A DNA stretch of 64,000 bases, from IMG/VR virus record IMGVR_UViG_3300036770_003135, positions 38,793 to 102,792 of that record; one strand, given 5' to 3'. Under the pieces are notes generated by a model, which worked only from the letters and a program-made list of their open reading frames with translations, had not been told where the DNA came from and ran no database searches. This document shows positions 18,701 through 27,500 of the stretch, piece after piece. The stretch is from a virus. A program made the position numbers and the translations under genes. Within the stretch, counting starts at the first letter, position 1, and each line of letters starts with the position of its first letter.

Positions 18701-19893
18701 AAACTACCACCTTCAATAACTGGAAATCCTACCAAACCAAAGTTTAAAGCACTCTCATTACCTTCATACAAAATACTTAAATCCGTAGGTCCATAAACTG
18801 GAGACTTAACTTGTTTTCCAAATTCATTAACGGGTATTTGATTACTTGGTGAATTTATATCTCCAGGTTCTTTTTTAGAAGACCCAACATAATATCCATT
18901 TTCAGTTGCTCCTGAATTATTTGATAATCCTTTAATACCTTTGGTATAATTTGAATAATTCGGTTGAAATCTATTTAAGTTAATATTTTTAAATAATTCA
19001 AACCTTTGTCCATTACCAGTATTTCCTAAAAATAATAATGATGGGTTTCCTCTTAGACTTAAGATAGGTCCTAAAGAACCACTTCCTAAATTATTTAATG
19101 AACCTAAAGCAATGGCAGTCTGATTTGTTTGACTATTATTAAGAACATCATTGAAATAATCTCCAGGAATAGTTGACGCAGGGAAAAATGAATTAGATAT
19201 TCTAGAAATGAAATTATTTGTAACAGTTGTTGGGGCTTCAGGTGTTGTTATAGTATAATTGTTATTAACAACATATCTAAGATTTCTAATAGTTTCTACA
19301 TTAATCCTATCTTCAAATAATGTTTTCAATTTTCTAGCAGACATCATTGCTAATGTTGAGTCCTGAGATAAAAATCCAGCATCACCACTTGGGTTACTAG
19401 ATAATAATACTTGTTGTGGTGAATAACTAGATGGTATAAATGTAGGCGGTTCCCAATATGGTAAGTGTATTTTATCGGTTATTCCTTCATTAGAAACAAA
19501 ATACATAGAAGTAAATCCACCTTCGGGTCCATATCTATTTTCATTATAACTAACATCAATCCAACTTTCATTTAATAAATCCATATTAGTATCAGTTGGA
19601 CTATATTCACCACTATTAGAATTACGTTGACGATAATTTAATGTTACTCTATTATTAAACCCACCAAAAGGACCAAATTGATTTAAAGGATATAATTCAG
19701 TTAAATAAGGTGGTCTATTAATTAATTGATTTGGTGAGTCTATAACTGAAAAGTCAGATAAAGTTATAGATTGGTTATAAGATGAAGTATTTGGAGTAAA
19801 TTCACCTTGTATTAAATATGGGGGGAGGTTTTTTGCTAACAAAACCCCTCTCCATTGTTCTGTTATATCTAATGTTAAGTTACTTAATGACAT
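15757..19893 (-). CDS. Large tail/baseplate structural protein (tube-initiator-like)
   Basis: A 1378-residue protein. The first 470 residues are low in charge and rich in Asn, Ser and Gly, as in extended virion proteins. A middle part (about 600-760) contains GRIMWFPPYDLKF and WKIVVDHPSILN. Another segment (about 880-960: PPILVLRIGDFFHTKIVPDG, then VSFTYEP, GIGVQPMIVNVSMNFKIIGG) has the strand pattern of tube-like proteins of contractile injection systems. The last 300 residues are charged and helical. By order (hub, gp53-like, this, tape measure) it could be a tube initiator or a wedge component. I am sure it is a real virion gene but not of its exact role. Confidence 0.6.
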   Translation of the reverse strand: MSLSNLTLDITEQWRGVLLAKNLPPYLIQGEFTPNTSSYNQSITLSDFSVIDSPNQLINRPPYLTELYPLNQFGPFGGFNNRVTLNYRQRNSNSGEYSPTDTNMDLLNESWIDVSYNENRYGPEGGFTSMYFVSNEGITDKIHLPYWEPPTFIPSSYSPQQVLLSSNPSGDAGFLSQDSTLAMMSARKLKTLFEDRINVETIRNLRYVVNNNYTITTPEAPTTVTNNFISRISNSFFPASTIPGDYFNDVLNNSQTNQTAIALGSLNNLGSGSLGPILSLRGNPSLLFLGNTGNGQRFELFKNINLNRFQPNYSNYTKGIKGLSNNSGATENGYYVGSSKKEPGDINSPSNQIPVNEFGKQVKSPVYGPTDLSILYEGNESALNFGLVGFPVIEGGSLNGGFTWISPKTRNSAGKKATIGGGLGKTDKDAYQIASQYQKSISTNVKLKPGSILDETQRLIDSADKVTGKSKLKHVGNAINQVSKVFNDGYKEITKGSKVLSYVDNARGTEEGIEYGRVFTKDTPYYTYNDLQKKAGITTENRRFPSSILDKTFNLNIVPLRGSDSTNIQRNNQGNFYAKKYMFSIENLAWRTSSRPGFTVDDLPNCEKGPNGGRIMWFPPYDLKFSDSSTASFQGTSFLGRPEPMYTYKETSRSGTLSWKIVVDHPSILNVIVRKQLKGARKEKVDSIIESFFAGCVKYDIYELARRFPNLEPSTIKQITRALNNTSNPDDATKLFNEIYKDPSGNPDYGTLPSNIGVDEQIQETGNKPTDNRDILDRLKQSFTKKILRNFLTECDYFDMIKEDTPMIYDSIREKLKYFSPTFHSTTPEGLNSRLVFLNQCVRPGETIPTVGIDNQLTQTNALNTSFGAPPILVLRIGDFFHTKIVPDGVSFTYEPLLDQNPEGIGVQPMIVNVSMNFKIIGGMGIAKPVEELQNALSFNFYANTEIYDERATPTEDLSKVSKDFFDKLKLSVNTSGNQRFRINDGGDTIGTIVLTLPDEQGGEGGEIGDINYKSIMDKLLSSTSNYFSGLVNILESVQRENNIGFVQILNAKRNYSEGNVGNDKTIKIFGKSENWEELLNSTLERVYDSIDNDTDPILSKIKESYTTDEYNNLTSVMRYIRANMKQYISDYSEQLITSLGTNAQEIVTLQEKYVQTIRKINVVTTEIDGKINSRGSAQIYNISGDTLETLKTDFGKLEDAMNQYVELLSEDNTKIAFYEPENPEKPFDLVADNIFEDDTEKDFFVIMARILNNKTKRQEFLKYVLREDELLRITNRRTYTLLLKRFNIRILQLDFQYSRELIRENQIFNKLKRKQNYRKLTRGLSTIMYKPGVERVCQYITSPTLGTAEQKEQIQSLYATENANDDKSTYNGKITFN

Positions 19894-19907
19894 TATCTAT
19901 TTTATTT

Positions 19908-19914
19908 ATAAATA
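19908..19914 (-). promoter_or_regulatory. TATTTAT late-promoter-like motif before the 1378-residue gene
   Basis: TATTTAT on the coding strand, 14 nt before the ATG at 19893. The site is embedded in a longer A/T palindrome (TATTTATAAATA), so the orientation is ambiguous here. Confidence 0.35.
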
Positions 19915-19919
19915 GATTA

Positions 19920-21875
19920 TTACCCAAATTTTTCTCTATTCTTTTTATATCTTATTTCAGTTGGTGAGATTGTACCATTAGGTGCATTTAATTTATGTAT
20001 TTCATTTTTAATTGTATTGATTAATCCAACATCTCGTAAAACATTTTCCATTTCTGACTTGTTAATGGTATTACCCATTACATTTATATTTAATGTTAAA
20101 TTAACATTTGTACTTGTATTTGTATTTAAATTTGTACTAAAAGAATCTTGTTTTTCTCCACTACTTAACATTTTATTAGGATCACCAGCAATAATCATAT
20201 CTCGTTGGTCTAATGAAAATGCACCAAATTCTCCAGTTAATACTCTACCATTAGTACCTGGAAATGATACTAAGTCCTTAGCAGGATTTGGAGCTTCTGT
20301 TCTTATAATTGTTCCACCACTCAACACAGTCTTAAGATTCGTAATTACAGGTCCTAATGTGTCTTCAGCTAAATTTTTAACTTGTTCTCCAAGTCTAGAA
20401 AAAACTTGAATCATTTTATTTTCACTATTAATAAACTGATTCCAATTTGCTGCGGCTTCATCTGTAAATTTGGTTGATATTTTATTGAAAAAATTATACA
20501 TATTTTCACCCGCTTGTTTAAATCCATCCAATGTTTTACCATCTAAAATACTATCAAACATTTGTTGTATTCCACTATCCATACTTTCTCTAATTTCTTT
20601 AGTATTGAAGGTATTAGTAAATGTTTCACTTATTGATTTATACATTTGAACTTCGGCTTGCATAATATCTTCACCAGATTTTGTCCCAGCAAAAGCATAA
20701 CCAGTAGCGTTTTTCATTGCCATTAAACTTGCATCAATACTCCCCAATACAGATAGTTGGTCTACTGCCAATTCTTCCATTTTCTTAGGTGGTAATTTTA
20801 ATTTCTCAATATCATCAGGACTTAATTGAGATATTAGTTTTTCTTTTGTTTGACCTTTTTCATCCGTGACTTTAATCCTATATTCACCATCCTTTCCTTT
20901 TTCTGCCATATTGGCAATTAGTTGTCTCGTTTCCTTTGATGCAAATTGGTCAACATCAGGAAATTTAATTTTTTTCATTTTATCTTCTAACTCAGCACTA
21001 CCTAAGGCCATCTTAGTTAATTCAGAATAACTCATACTCATAGCCTTACTTATTTCCATCAATCTACCCTTAGCTCCAGGCATAATTTCAAAGTTACCCT
21101 CTTTACCCATTGTTACAAAACTTTTTGTCATTTGTACAATTTGGTTTTGTAATTCAGCAGGGTCATTACGTGATAGATTCATTAATCTAAGTGGGTCTAA
21201 CAATTGTGATTGAGTTACACCTAATCTTTGTAATGCCGCAGCAGTTTCTATTGCACCTTCAGGATTGAAAACTTTATCTGCAAATTGTAAAGTTTCCTTC
21301 ATATTAATTCTTAAAGAAGATGCTTGTGCTGCCATTTTTGCTAAACCTTCAACACCACCTTGGAAGGTATATTTGTTAAGGGCATCCATATTCTGTATAA
21401 CATTCTCACTAACGGATTCAACATTTAAACCTAAAGTTCTTGCTGTGTCAACAACCTTTTGCATTTGTTCAGTTGTCTGATATACAGAATATCCAGCATT
21501 TTTAAAATTTTCAACAATACTACCAATTGATTCATTGGTTACTTTTGTCATAGCAAATAATTTATCATATGATTCAGAACTTAGAACCACATTTCGATTA
21601 AGTTTTGATGCTATTTCAGTTTGAATTGTATTAATATCATCAAAAGTACCTCCCATCTTAGCAACACTTTGATAAGCGTCAGTCATACTTTGTTTGATAA
21701 TACCAATTTGTTCTCTACCTTGTCCAAATGACTTGGCTATTGATGTCGCCTTTTCATCAACATCAAAAAAAACATCTCTCATTGCTTTTTGGTCAAATAA
21801 AGAACCAATACTTTCACCAATAGGACCACTAAGTGAACGTACATATCTACCTAAACCATCTAAACCACCTGCCAT
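19920..21875 (-). CDS. Tail tape measure protein
   Basis: A 651-residue, mostly helical protein lying downstream of the gp26-like gene, the usual place for a tape measure. It is rich in Met, Gln and Ala helices (for example LGVTQSQLLDPLRLMNLS). It ends with a beta segment typical of tape measures (NVNLTLNINVMGNTINKSE) and a basic tail. T4 gp29 is 590 residues; at about 0.15 nm per residue this would specify a tail near 100 nm. It carries no lytic domain. Confidence 0.65.
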   Translation of the reverse strand: MAGGLDGLGRYVRSLSGPIGESIGSLFDQKAMRDVFFDVDEKATSIAKSFGQGREQIGIIKQSMTDAYQSVAKMGGTFDDINTIQTEIASKLNRNVVLSSESYDKLFAMTKVTNESIGSIVENFKNAGYSVYQTTEQMQKVVDTARTLGLNVESVSENVIQNMDALNKYTFQGGVEGLAKMAAQASSLRINMKETLQFADKVFNPEGAIETAAALQRLGVTQSQLLDPLRLMNLSRNDPAELQNQIVQMTKSFVTMGKEGNFEIMPGAKGRLMEISKAMSMSYSELTKMALGSAELEDKMKKIKFPDVDQFASKETRQLIANMAEKGKDGEYRIKVTDEKGQTKEKLISQLSPDDIEKLKLPPKKMEELAVDQLSVLGSIDASLMAMKNATGYAFAGTKSGEDIMQAEVQMYKSISETFTNTFNTKEIRESMDSGIQQMFDSILDGKTLDGFKQAGENMYNFFNKISTKFTDEAAANWNQFINSENKMIQVFSRLGEQVKNLAEDTLGPVITNLKTVLSGGTIIRTEAPNPAKDLVSFPGTNGRVLTGEFGAFSLDQRDMIIAGDPNKMLSSGEKQDSFSTNLNTNTSTNVNLTLNINVMGNTINKSEMENVLRDVGLINTIKNEIHKLNAPNGTISPTEIRYKKNREKFG

Positions 21876-21890
21876 AAATTATTATTTACT

Positions 21891-21897
21891 ATAAATA
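21891..21897 (-). promoter_or_regulatory. TATTTAT late-promoter-like motif before the tape measure gene
   Basis: TATTTAT on the coding strand, 15 nt before the ATG at 21875. Confidence 0.4.
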
Positions 21898-21905
21898 TGA
21901 AATTT

Positions 21906-22094
21906 TTAATTTTCTTTAGGTGTATTAGTTTCTACTATTTTATTTATTAGGTATTTTCTAACATAAGTTGGGATGTTCAAGAATTCCGAATAAGATGTTC
22001 TCAGAAATCTTGCCATTAAATAATATTCATCCAACAAATATTTTGAATAACTAGAAGAAAGGACGAAAAAATTCAACCCCAAAGGTGATTTCAT
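21906..22094 (-). CDS. Small tail-assembly protein or frameshift extension of the gp26-like gene
   Basis: A 62-codon frame that overlaps the end of the gp26-like gene by 44 nt in the +1 (equivalently -2) frame. Its conserved-looking part starts in the overlap or at the internal ATG at 22016: YYLMARFLRTSYSEFLNIPT, then YVRKYLINKI. Such helices with an aromatic-Leu-Met and a Pro followed by basic residues are common in short tail-assembly chaperone partners upstream of tape measures. It may be made by frameshifting on the T6 run in the overlap, from its own ATG at 22094, or from 22016. Which one cannot be decided from sequence alone. Confidence 0.6.
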   Translation of the reverse strand: MKSPLGLNFFVLSSSYSKYLLDEYYLMARFLRTSYSEFLNIPTYVRKYLINKIVETNTPKEN

Positions 22095-22809
22095 ATTTCA
22101 CCGTTTCTCCTGATGGGGCTGTTGTTGTTTTTTTTAAATCTAATGATGGTATATTATCCTTTAAAAATTTTCTAATATATTTTGAGTCCCCAATTGGTAA
22201 AGTGTCTATAAATTTAGATATGTAACTTCTATCGTTATTTTCATTTACCTCCAAGATTTGTTTATTTAATCTCCAAGTTATTCTTGGTGGTACTAAATTA
22301 GCTGGATAATTATCAGCCATTTTATCAAGTTCTAATTGGTCTGAATAAGTCAAAGGTTTTAATTTAACTACAGCACCAGTCATAGGTAAAGTTACCAAAT
22401 AAGTACCATCATCATTTGGCATAACTTCAACTTTTTTAATATTTAATTCGTCTAAAACTATTGTCTCATCAAAATTTTTACCAGTTTTTGGATCGTTAAG
22501 TGTGATTGTATATTCAGAACCAAATGATGTATTTCTTAAAAATATTAAAATTGCCTCAACATCACTATCAACAAGTTCTTCAGGTTTTATATCTGGTTCA
22601 TAAATTTTTGACCTTAATAGTTGTAAAACTATATTATTATTTGCATTAGACGCTGCATTTATTAAAAAATTTTCATCGTTAGCTGTCAAATATCCAACTT
22701 TAATTGATTTTTTTTTGTTTTTGTAAAAAATACCCTTTGTTGGTAGTTGTACTACATCGTGAGCTAAAGGTAAATTTGTGTGAGCTGATTGTATTAAATC
22801 TTTGTCCAT
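22051..22809 (-). CDS. Baseplate hub assembly protein, gp26-like (tail assembly chaperone)
   Basis: A 252-residue protein with the family signature of T4 gp26-like hub-assembly proteins: VQLPTKGIFYKNKK near the start, then KVGYLTANDENFL, VDSDVEAILIFLRN and FGSEYTITLNDPKTG. I place the start at ATG 22809 (MDKDLIQS). A longer frame to 22863 would run through the terminator hairpin. The zinc-type Cys pairs seen in some relatives are absent. The next gene overlaps in another frame and is followed by the tape measure, the usual layout for tail chaperones. Confidence 0.7.
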   Translation of the reverse strand: MDKDLIQSAHTNLPLAHDVVQLPTKGIFYKNKKKSIKVGYLTANDENFLINAASNANNNIVLQLLRSKIYEPDIKPEELVDSDVEAILIFLRNTSFGSEYTITLNDPKTGKNFDETIVLDELNIKKVEVMPNDDGTYLVTLPMTGAVVKLKPLTYSDQLELDKMADNYPANLVPPRITWRLNKQILEVNENNDRSYISKFIDTLPIGDSKYIRKFLKDNIPSLDLKKTTTAPSGETVKYEITFGVEFFRPFF

Positions 22810-22832
22810 TTTTTTTATTTTAAAAATAAAGT

Positions 22833-22843
22833 ATAAATAAATA
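22833..22843 (-). promoter_or_regulatory. Two overlapping TATTTAT motifs before the gp26-like gene
   Basis: Two overlapping TATTTAT copies on the coding strand, 24-34 nt before the ATG at 22809, just after the terminator of the tube gene. The next gene is thus separately transcribed. Confidence 0.45.
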
Positions 22844-22853
22844 TTATAAATAA

Positions 22854-22880
22854 AAAAACCCACATATATTGTGGGTTTTT
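22854..22880 (-). terminator. Rho-independent terminator after the tail tube gene
   Basis: An 11-bp stem (AAAAACCCACA / TGTGGGTTTTT) with a 5-nt loop, starting 16 nt past the tube stop codon; the T-run lies on the minus strand. Confidence 0.85.
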
Positions 22881-22895
22881 ATGAATTTTATTTTT

Positions 22896-23384
22896 TTAGT
22901 AAACTAAAATACATCTATCCATTTGAAGAGTTGCTGAAATTGATGCTAGTGTATCAGACGCATAACCTAATGAATCAAAGTTAACACTAGTTAAGAAACA
23001 ATCTTGAATAATCCATTTTTCAACAACAACCCCAGTTGGGTCTAACATTTCTAAATCAACATCCTTTTTATAACCTGCAGCGTAACCCATACGACCTGTA
23101 ACTGATTCTGCACTCAAACGAACCCATTCCATTAATGCTTGAGATGCAGAAGGACCGATTGGGTCTCTAAATTTAACATTTATAGGATTCCATTTAAAAC
23201 GACCAGCAACATAAGTCGATGTGTTTAAGAAAGGAATTTCTTGAGATCCAATTGTAATACTTGGTCTAGATGCGGTTTCAACAAACCATTCGTTTATTCC
23301 TAAATCACTAGGGAATCGCATAATAAACCTATTCTGTCTTTTCGGTTCATAGGGAACCGGCATTTTCATTAATAAATCAGCCAT
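22896..23384 (-). CDS. Tail tube protein (gp19-like)
   Basis: The subunit of the inner tail tube through which DNA passes. It has 162 residues, almost the size of T4 gp19 (163). The family pattern is visible: an N-terminal PVPYEPKRQNRFIMRFPSDL, the strand FVETASRPSI, a loop with WNPINVKFRDPIGPSASQAL, then QDCFLTSVNFDSLGYASD and a final SATLQMDRCIL. A strong terminator follows it, as expected for a highly expressed gene. Confidence 0.88.
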   Translation of the reverse strand: MADLLMKMPVPYEPKRQNRFIMRFPSDLGINEWFVETASRPSITIGSQEIPFLNTSTYVAGRFKWNPINVKFRDPIGPSASQALMEWVRLSAESVTGRMGYAAGYKKDVDLEMLDPTGVVVEKWIIQDCFLTSVNFDSLGYASDTLASISATLQMDRCILVY

Positions 23385-23419
23385 TTTATATCGTTTTAAT
23401 TTTATTCATTTATTTTATA

Positions 23420-23426
23420 ATAAATA
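23420..23426 (-). promoter_or_regulatory. TATTTAT late-promoter-like motif before the tube gene
   Basis: TATTTAT on the coding strand, 35 nt before the tube ATG at 23384 (extended AATATTTATTA). The rest of the 130-nt gap to the HAD gene is A/T-rich without other features. Confidence 0.4.
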
Positions 23427-23516
23427 TTGTGTTATTGAAAATTTTTCTATTTACTTTTACTTGAAAAAAATTATTCATTAATAAATCACATTATATATTA
23501 GTTATTATATATAATT

Positions 23517-24431
23517 TTAATTATATATGATTATTTTTTTAATTATATTTCTTAATTTATTTTCGAATTGTATTTCTAAATCATCTTCGAATTCAGGTTT
23601 TATTCCTTTTTCTCCTTTTTTAACTAATTTTTTTTCATCACCATGTGTTGAATATATATCAATACCTGTTGTGTTTGTAATAGCATACGCAATATTTTTT
23701 AAATCATCGTCTGAAAAACCAAAATATGCTTTAAATTTAAAATCATAGATACCATCAGCAGCTAATTTTGAATTCATAGCTTCAACCAATTCATTTCCAC
23801 TTGTTTGAAAGAAATTCATAGCCTTAGCTTTGATTTCTTCTGGTTTTGATGAACCAGTCGGATAATAATACCCTACAGTATAAAATAAACAACTATCTAA
23901 ATAATCATCAACCTCTTCTTCCATTGATAAAGGTTCTTGGCCTACTAATTCTTTACGATCAACTAAACTACGAAATAATGATTCTTTTGAAATACCATTT
24001 TCGTTGTTATCAATTAAATCTCTTAAAGATTCTTTTATTACTTGTGGTTTATGTCCTCTAGCGGTTATTATAGCCAAATAAGAACCTGAATTAATTGCCT
24101 CAACTAAATCAGGCCAAGATGGTGCTTGTTTAGATTTTTTAACATCTTTATAAAATTCTTCTTTACCTCCTCTAAATTTTCTAAACGGATTTTCACCCAT
24201 ACCTTTAACAGTTTTCCCTTTATAAACAAAAGGTTCACCACTAGTTAATTTAGACCTTAAATGAGCGAAATCTTCAGTGCCCATACCAATTTCTTTATTT
24301 TTGTCAGTAGTAACGTAAATCTGTGTTGGCATATACAATAGATTATCGTCCCAATCAAACATATAAAATTTTATTGGAATTTCTTTTACTTTTGATTGTT
24401 CTCTTAAAATTCTTCGTATTAAATTTCTCAT
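23517..24431 (-). CDS. HAD-superfamily phosphatase with capsid-targeting-like N-terminus
   Basis: A 304-residue protein. HAD motif I is clear: FDWDDN (25-30) with nucleophile D26 and acid/base D28. Motif II is AIITARG. Acidic residues for motif IV are in FGFSDDDL. The substrate is unknown; HAD enzymes in phages often remove phosphate from DNA or RNA ends or from nucleotides. The first 12 residues (MRNLIRRILREQ) form a basic amphipathic helix ending in L-R-E, resembling T4 capsid-targeting peptides. The gene interrupts the sheath-tube pair, normally neighbours in T4-type phages, so it looks like a later insertion. Confidence 0.7.
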   Translation of the reverse strand: MRNLIRRILREQSKVKEIPIKFYMFDWDDNLLYMPTQIYVTTDKNKEIGMGTEDFAHLRSKLTSGEPFVYKGKTVKGMGENPFRKFRGGKEEFYKDVKKSKQAPSWPDLVEAINSGSYLAIITARGHKPQVIKESLRDLIDNNENGISKESLFRSLVDRKELVGQEPLSMEEEVDDYLDSCLFYTVGYYYPTGSSKPEEIKAKAMNFFQTSGNELVEAMNSKLAADGIYDFKFKAYFGFSDDDLKNIAYAITNTTGIDIYSTHGDEKKLVKKGEKGIKPEFEDDLEIQFENKLRNIIKKIIIYN

Positions 24432-24435
24432 ATTA

Positions 24436-24442
24436 ATAAATA
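24436..24442 (-). promoter_or_regulatory. TATTTAT late-promoter-like motif before the HAD gene
   Basis: TATTTAT on the coding strand, only 4 nt before the ATG at 24431. If this is a -10 element, the message would be almost leaderless. Confidence 0.4.
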
Positions 24443-24458
24443 TTGTGATTATAAAAAA

Positions 24459-24484
24459 ATGGGGGAGAATTAATTCTCCCCCAT
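24459..24484 (-). terminator. Rho-independent terminator after the tail sheath gene
   Basis: A perfect 26-bp palindrome (half-site ATGGGGGAGAATT) starting 16 nt past the sheath stop codon and followed on the minus strand by a T7 run. Confidence 0.88.
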
Positions 24485-24500
24485 AAATATCAGATAACTT

Positions 24501-27500
24501 TTAAATGTTTTCAAACGAAGCACCTGTTGGAGTTATATAGAATGTAATATCTATAAATTCAAGGGCTTTTGTTGGTTTAACATAAATCTTACCAGTAAGT
24601 TGATTTCTATCCAAATCAGCTGGTTCAGAAGAAACTGTTACACGGAAATCGTATAAACCTCTATCTCTTCTAATTGCATCAAGAATAGGATTAACAGCGT
24701 CTAGGAAGTCCTGTCTAACTTTTTCATCATTTTGTTCAAATAACAATCTTACTGAAACTGCTGAAATTAATTTACGAGCTTGTAGTAACAATCTTCTTAC
24801 ATTAATTCTATCTAAAGCAGATTCTCTTATTTGCATTGTTTTGTTACCCCAAATTACAGTTCCAATATCAGAGAAAGTTGCAATTGGATTAATTCTACCT
24901 TTGTAAAGTACATCTCTATCCTCTTGTGTTAATTTCTTTCTAGCTTTAACAGCATTAACAATACCTCTTGTATAACCAGCCGCAGCAAACCAAGGGAAAG
25001 CAATGTTGTCTGTAAGGGCAAGATTTTTACAAACCTCAGCTGTTGGTGGTAAGTATATTTGAGTGTTATTAACACTATCTCTCGTTAATACCCAAGGATA
25101 ATATGTTGCGGTGTAGTTAGAGTCTAAAACCAAATCTTCTAATCTATCTACAGCTTCTTGTGGTAATACCAAATCTTGTGAATCACCTAATGTTGGTGTA
25201 AACATATTATAGTCAGGTGTTGTTACAATATATATTGAGTCGGCTCTACTAAATTCAATCATTTCAATTGCAGATTCAACCAAGTTACTATTGTTATAAT
25301 AATCAACACCTGGTGTAACAAATACATTGATATTCACAGCTTCTGGATTAGCGAATGTTTGTTGTCCTAATAGATAAGCATAATAATCAGTATTAGCATA
25401 ATCTTGAGTATTATCACCAACTGTTATTTGTTTAAACGCTCCCCATCCTGAAGCTGAAGGATATTTAGTTGAACAACTATTACTTGCCCCTTTCAAATAT
25501 CCCGCCTTACCTATTACAAATCTATCTCCATTAGTTCTATATTCTCTGTATATATCCCAACCATCAAAACCACCAGCACATAGTAATGTAAATTTACGAG
25601 CAAATAATCTATAGTATTGATTAGTTTCGTCAGATGGATCAGAAGTGAAAGGCGATGCACCAACAAAGAACTCAGGTGTTCCACTTGTTGTATACGCACC
25701 TTGAATAGTTATGCCACTTGCATTGATATCCATATGATAACCTCTTGTTTTATATGCCCAATTATCGGCAGTAGTATCACAAGCAATATTTAATGGTAAT
25801 TGTTTACCTTTATATTTGAACATATCTACATCAATACCAACAGTATCAGAAATACCTAAATAAGTTCTTCTAAAATTATCACCATTACTAAGTACAGCAT
25901 CATCAACACCCAAACCAGAGCCAAATGGTGGATTGTAGACAACTTCACCTGGATAATCATATTTCTCTTTATATATTGGGAATGGGGGTGTTGCGCCACC
26001 ATACTCTCTGATAGTGTAACCCTCAAAACCACAAGGTAAAGCATCTTCTGGTGCATCCAAATTCATCTCAACCATTATGTATTTTGAATTTAATTGATAT
26101 TCTCCATCAACAGTACCAATTCTAGTTGCTATATAATTATTTTCATTTGGATTCATAGCAAGATTAGTAAATGATTCTAAAACAACTGGATTAGCATCAG
26201 TATCAAAGAAATTTCTAACAATTACATCAAATGTTCCATTGTTAAATGAAATATTCCTGATTGAAATCTTAACTTCAGTATTTGCGGCATCCCCATCTGA
26301 AATTGTAACAAATTTGAAAAGTCTGAATACTTTATTACCTCTTAATTCTGAAACAACCCAAGGAGATGATGGTGATTGATATCTGTCTAAATACCAACCA
26401 ATAGTTGTAGTGTCAATACCTTGTCTTGCATTTGGTAGTGCGGTTAAGTTACAATTTAAACCTCTAATATAACCTTTTCTATAAGCATAATTTAACAATG
26501 TATAATATTCTTCCTCAACAAAAAGTGGAACTAAATTTCTTGGTTTACCAAAGTTTGTTTTACCAAAAACTTTACTAATATAATTTGTATCGGAATTCGT
26601 GAAAGATGTCTCAAAAAAGAAACTTTCATTATCTTTGTTAGTTACATTTATACCAAATGTTGAAAAAGGGTTTTTAGTTACAGCTGAATATGTCCCAGAA
26701 CAATTCATAGTTACATTACTTAAATCATCTACATCATAAACAGCACCATTATCTGAACCATAAGTAGCTAAACCTCTTGAACGTAATGTTGCTAAAACCA
26801 AATTATCATATTCAATGAAAGATGTACCAGTATAAACATAAGTCAAACCAGTAACAGTTCCACTATAACAAGTTGTTATTGTTGGTGTTGGGAAAGTTCC
26901 AGTATTTCCTGTTGTACAAGTACCACAAGTACCAGGTAATACTATATTTACAGTCCAAGCGGATATTGCTGTTCCATCTTCAGATGTTAAAGTATAAGAT
27001 TTAGTTAGAGCACTAAAATCAACATTATTTTCTACTGAAGCCTGAATAACACTCTCACTTGTAACACCAGTCGTACAAGCACTAAACGTAACAGTCATTG
27101 CTGTAATATCCGCAGTAGTTGCAGTTAATGGTAAACAAAGATTAATTGTGTTAGTGTTATAGTTTATACCACCAACTACAGTACTAATTGTACTTGAACT
27201 AACTTGGTAAGAATAGAATGATGCACAATTAGATTTTGATGATGTTTCTACAATAGTGTCAACTACATTGTAGAATGAATAACCCGTGTAATCATTATTA
27301 CCAATGTTATCAAATGTTGCATAATACCAAGTATCGTTTACTGGGGCTGAGTAATTAGATAAATCTGAACTTACGTTATCAACTCCAAAAACATTTGTAC
27401 TTGCAGTATAACCAGTTAAAGTATCATAAGTACCACCAGAAATTACACCAAAATAATTTATTGAATAAGCAGAACTTGATGGTGTGTTAATTACACCTAA

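Noticed and set aside
22810-22863. Extended N-terminus of the gp26-like protein
   Set aside because: The extra residues come from terminator and promoter sequence and are unlike the family start.
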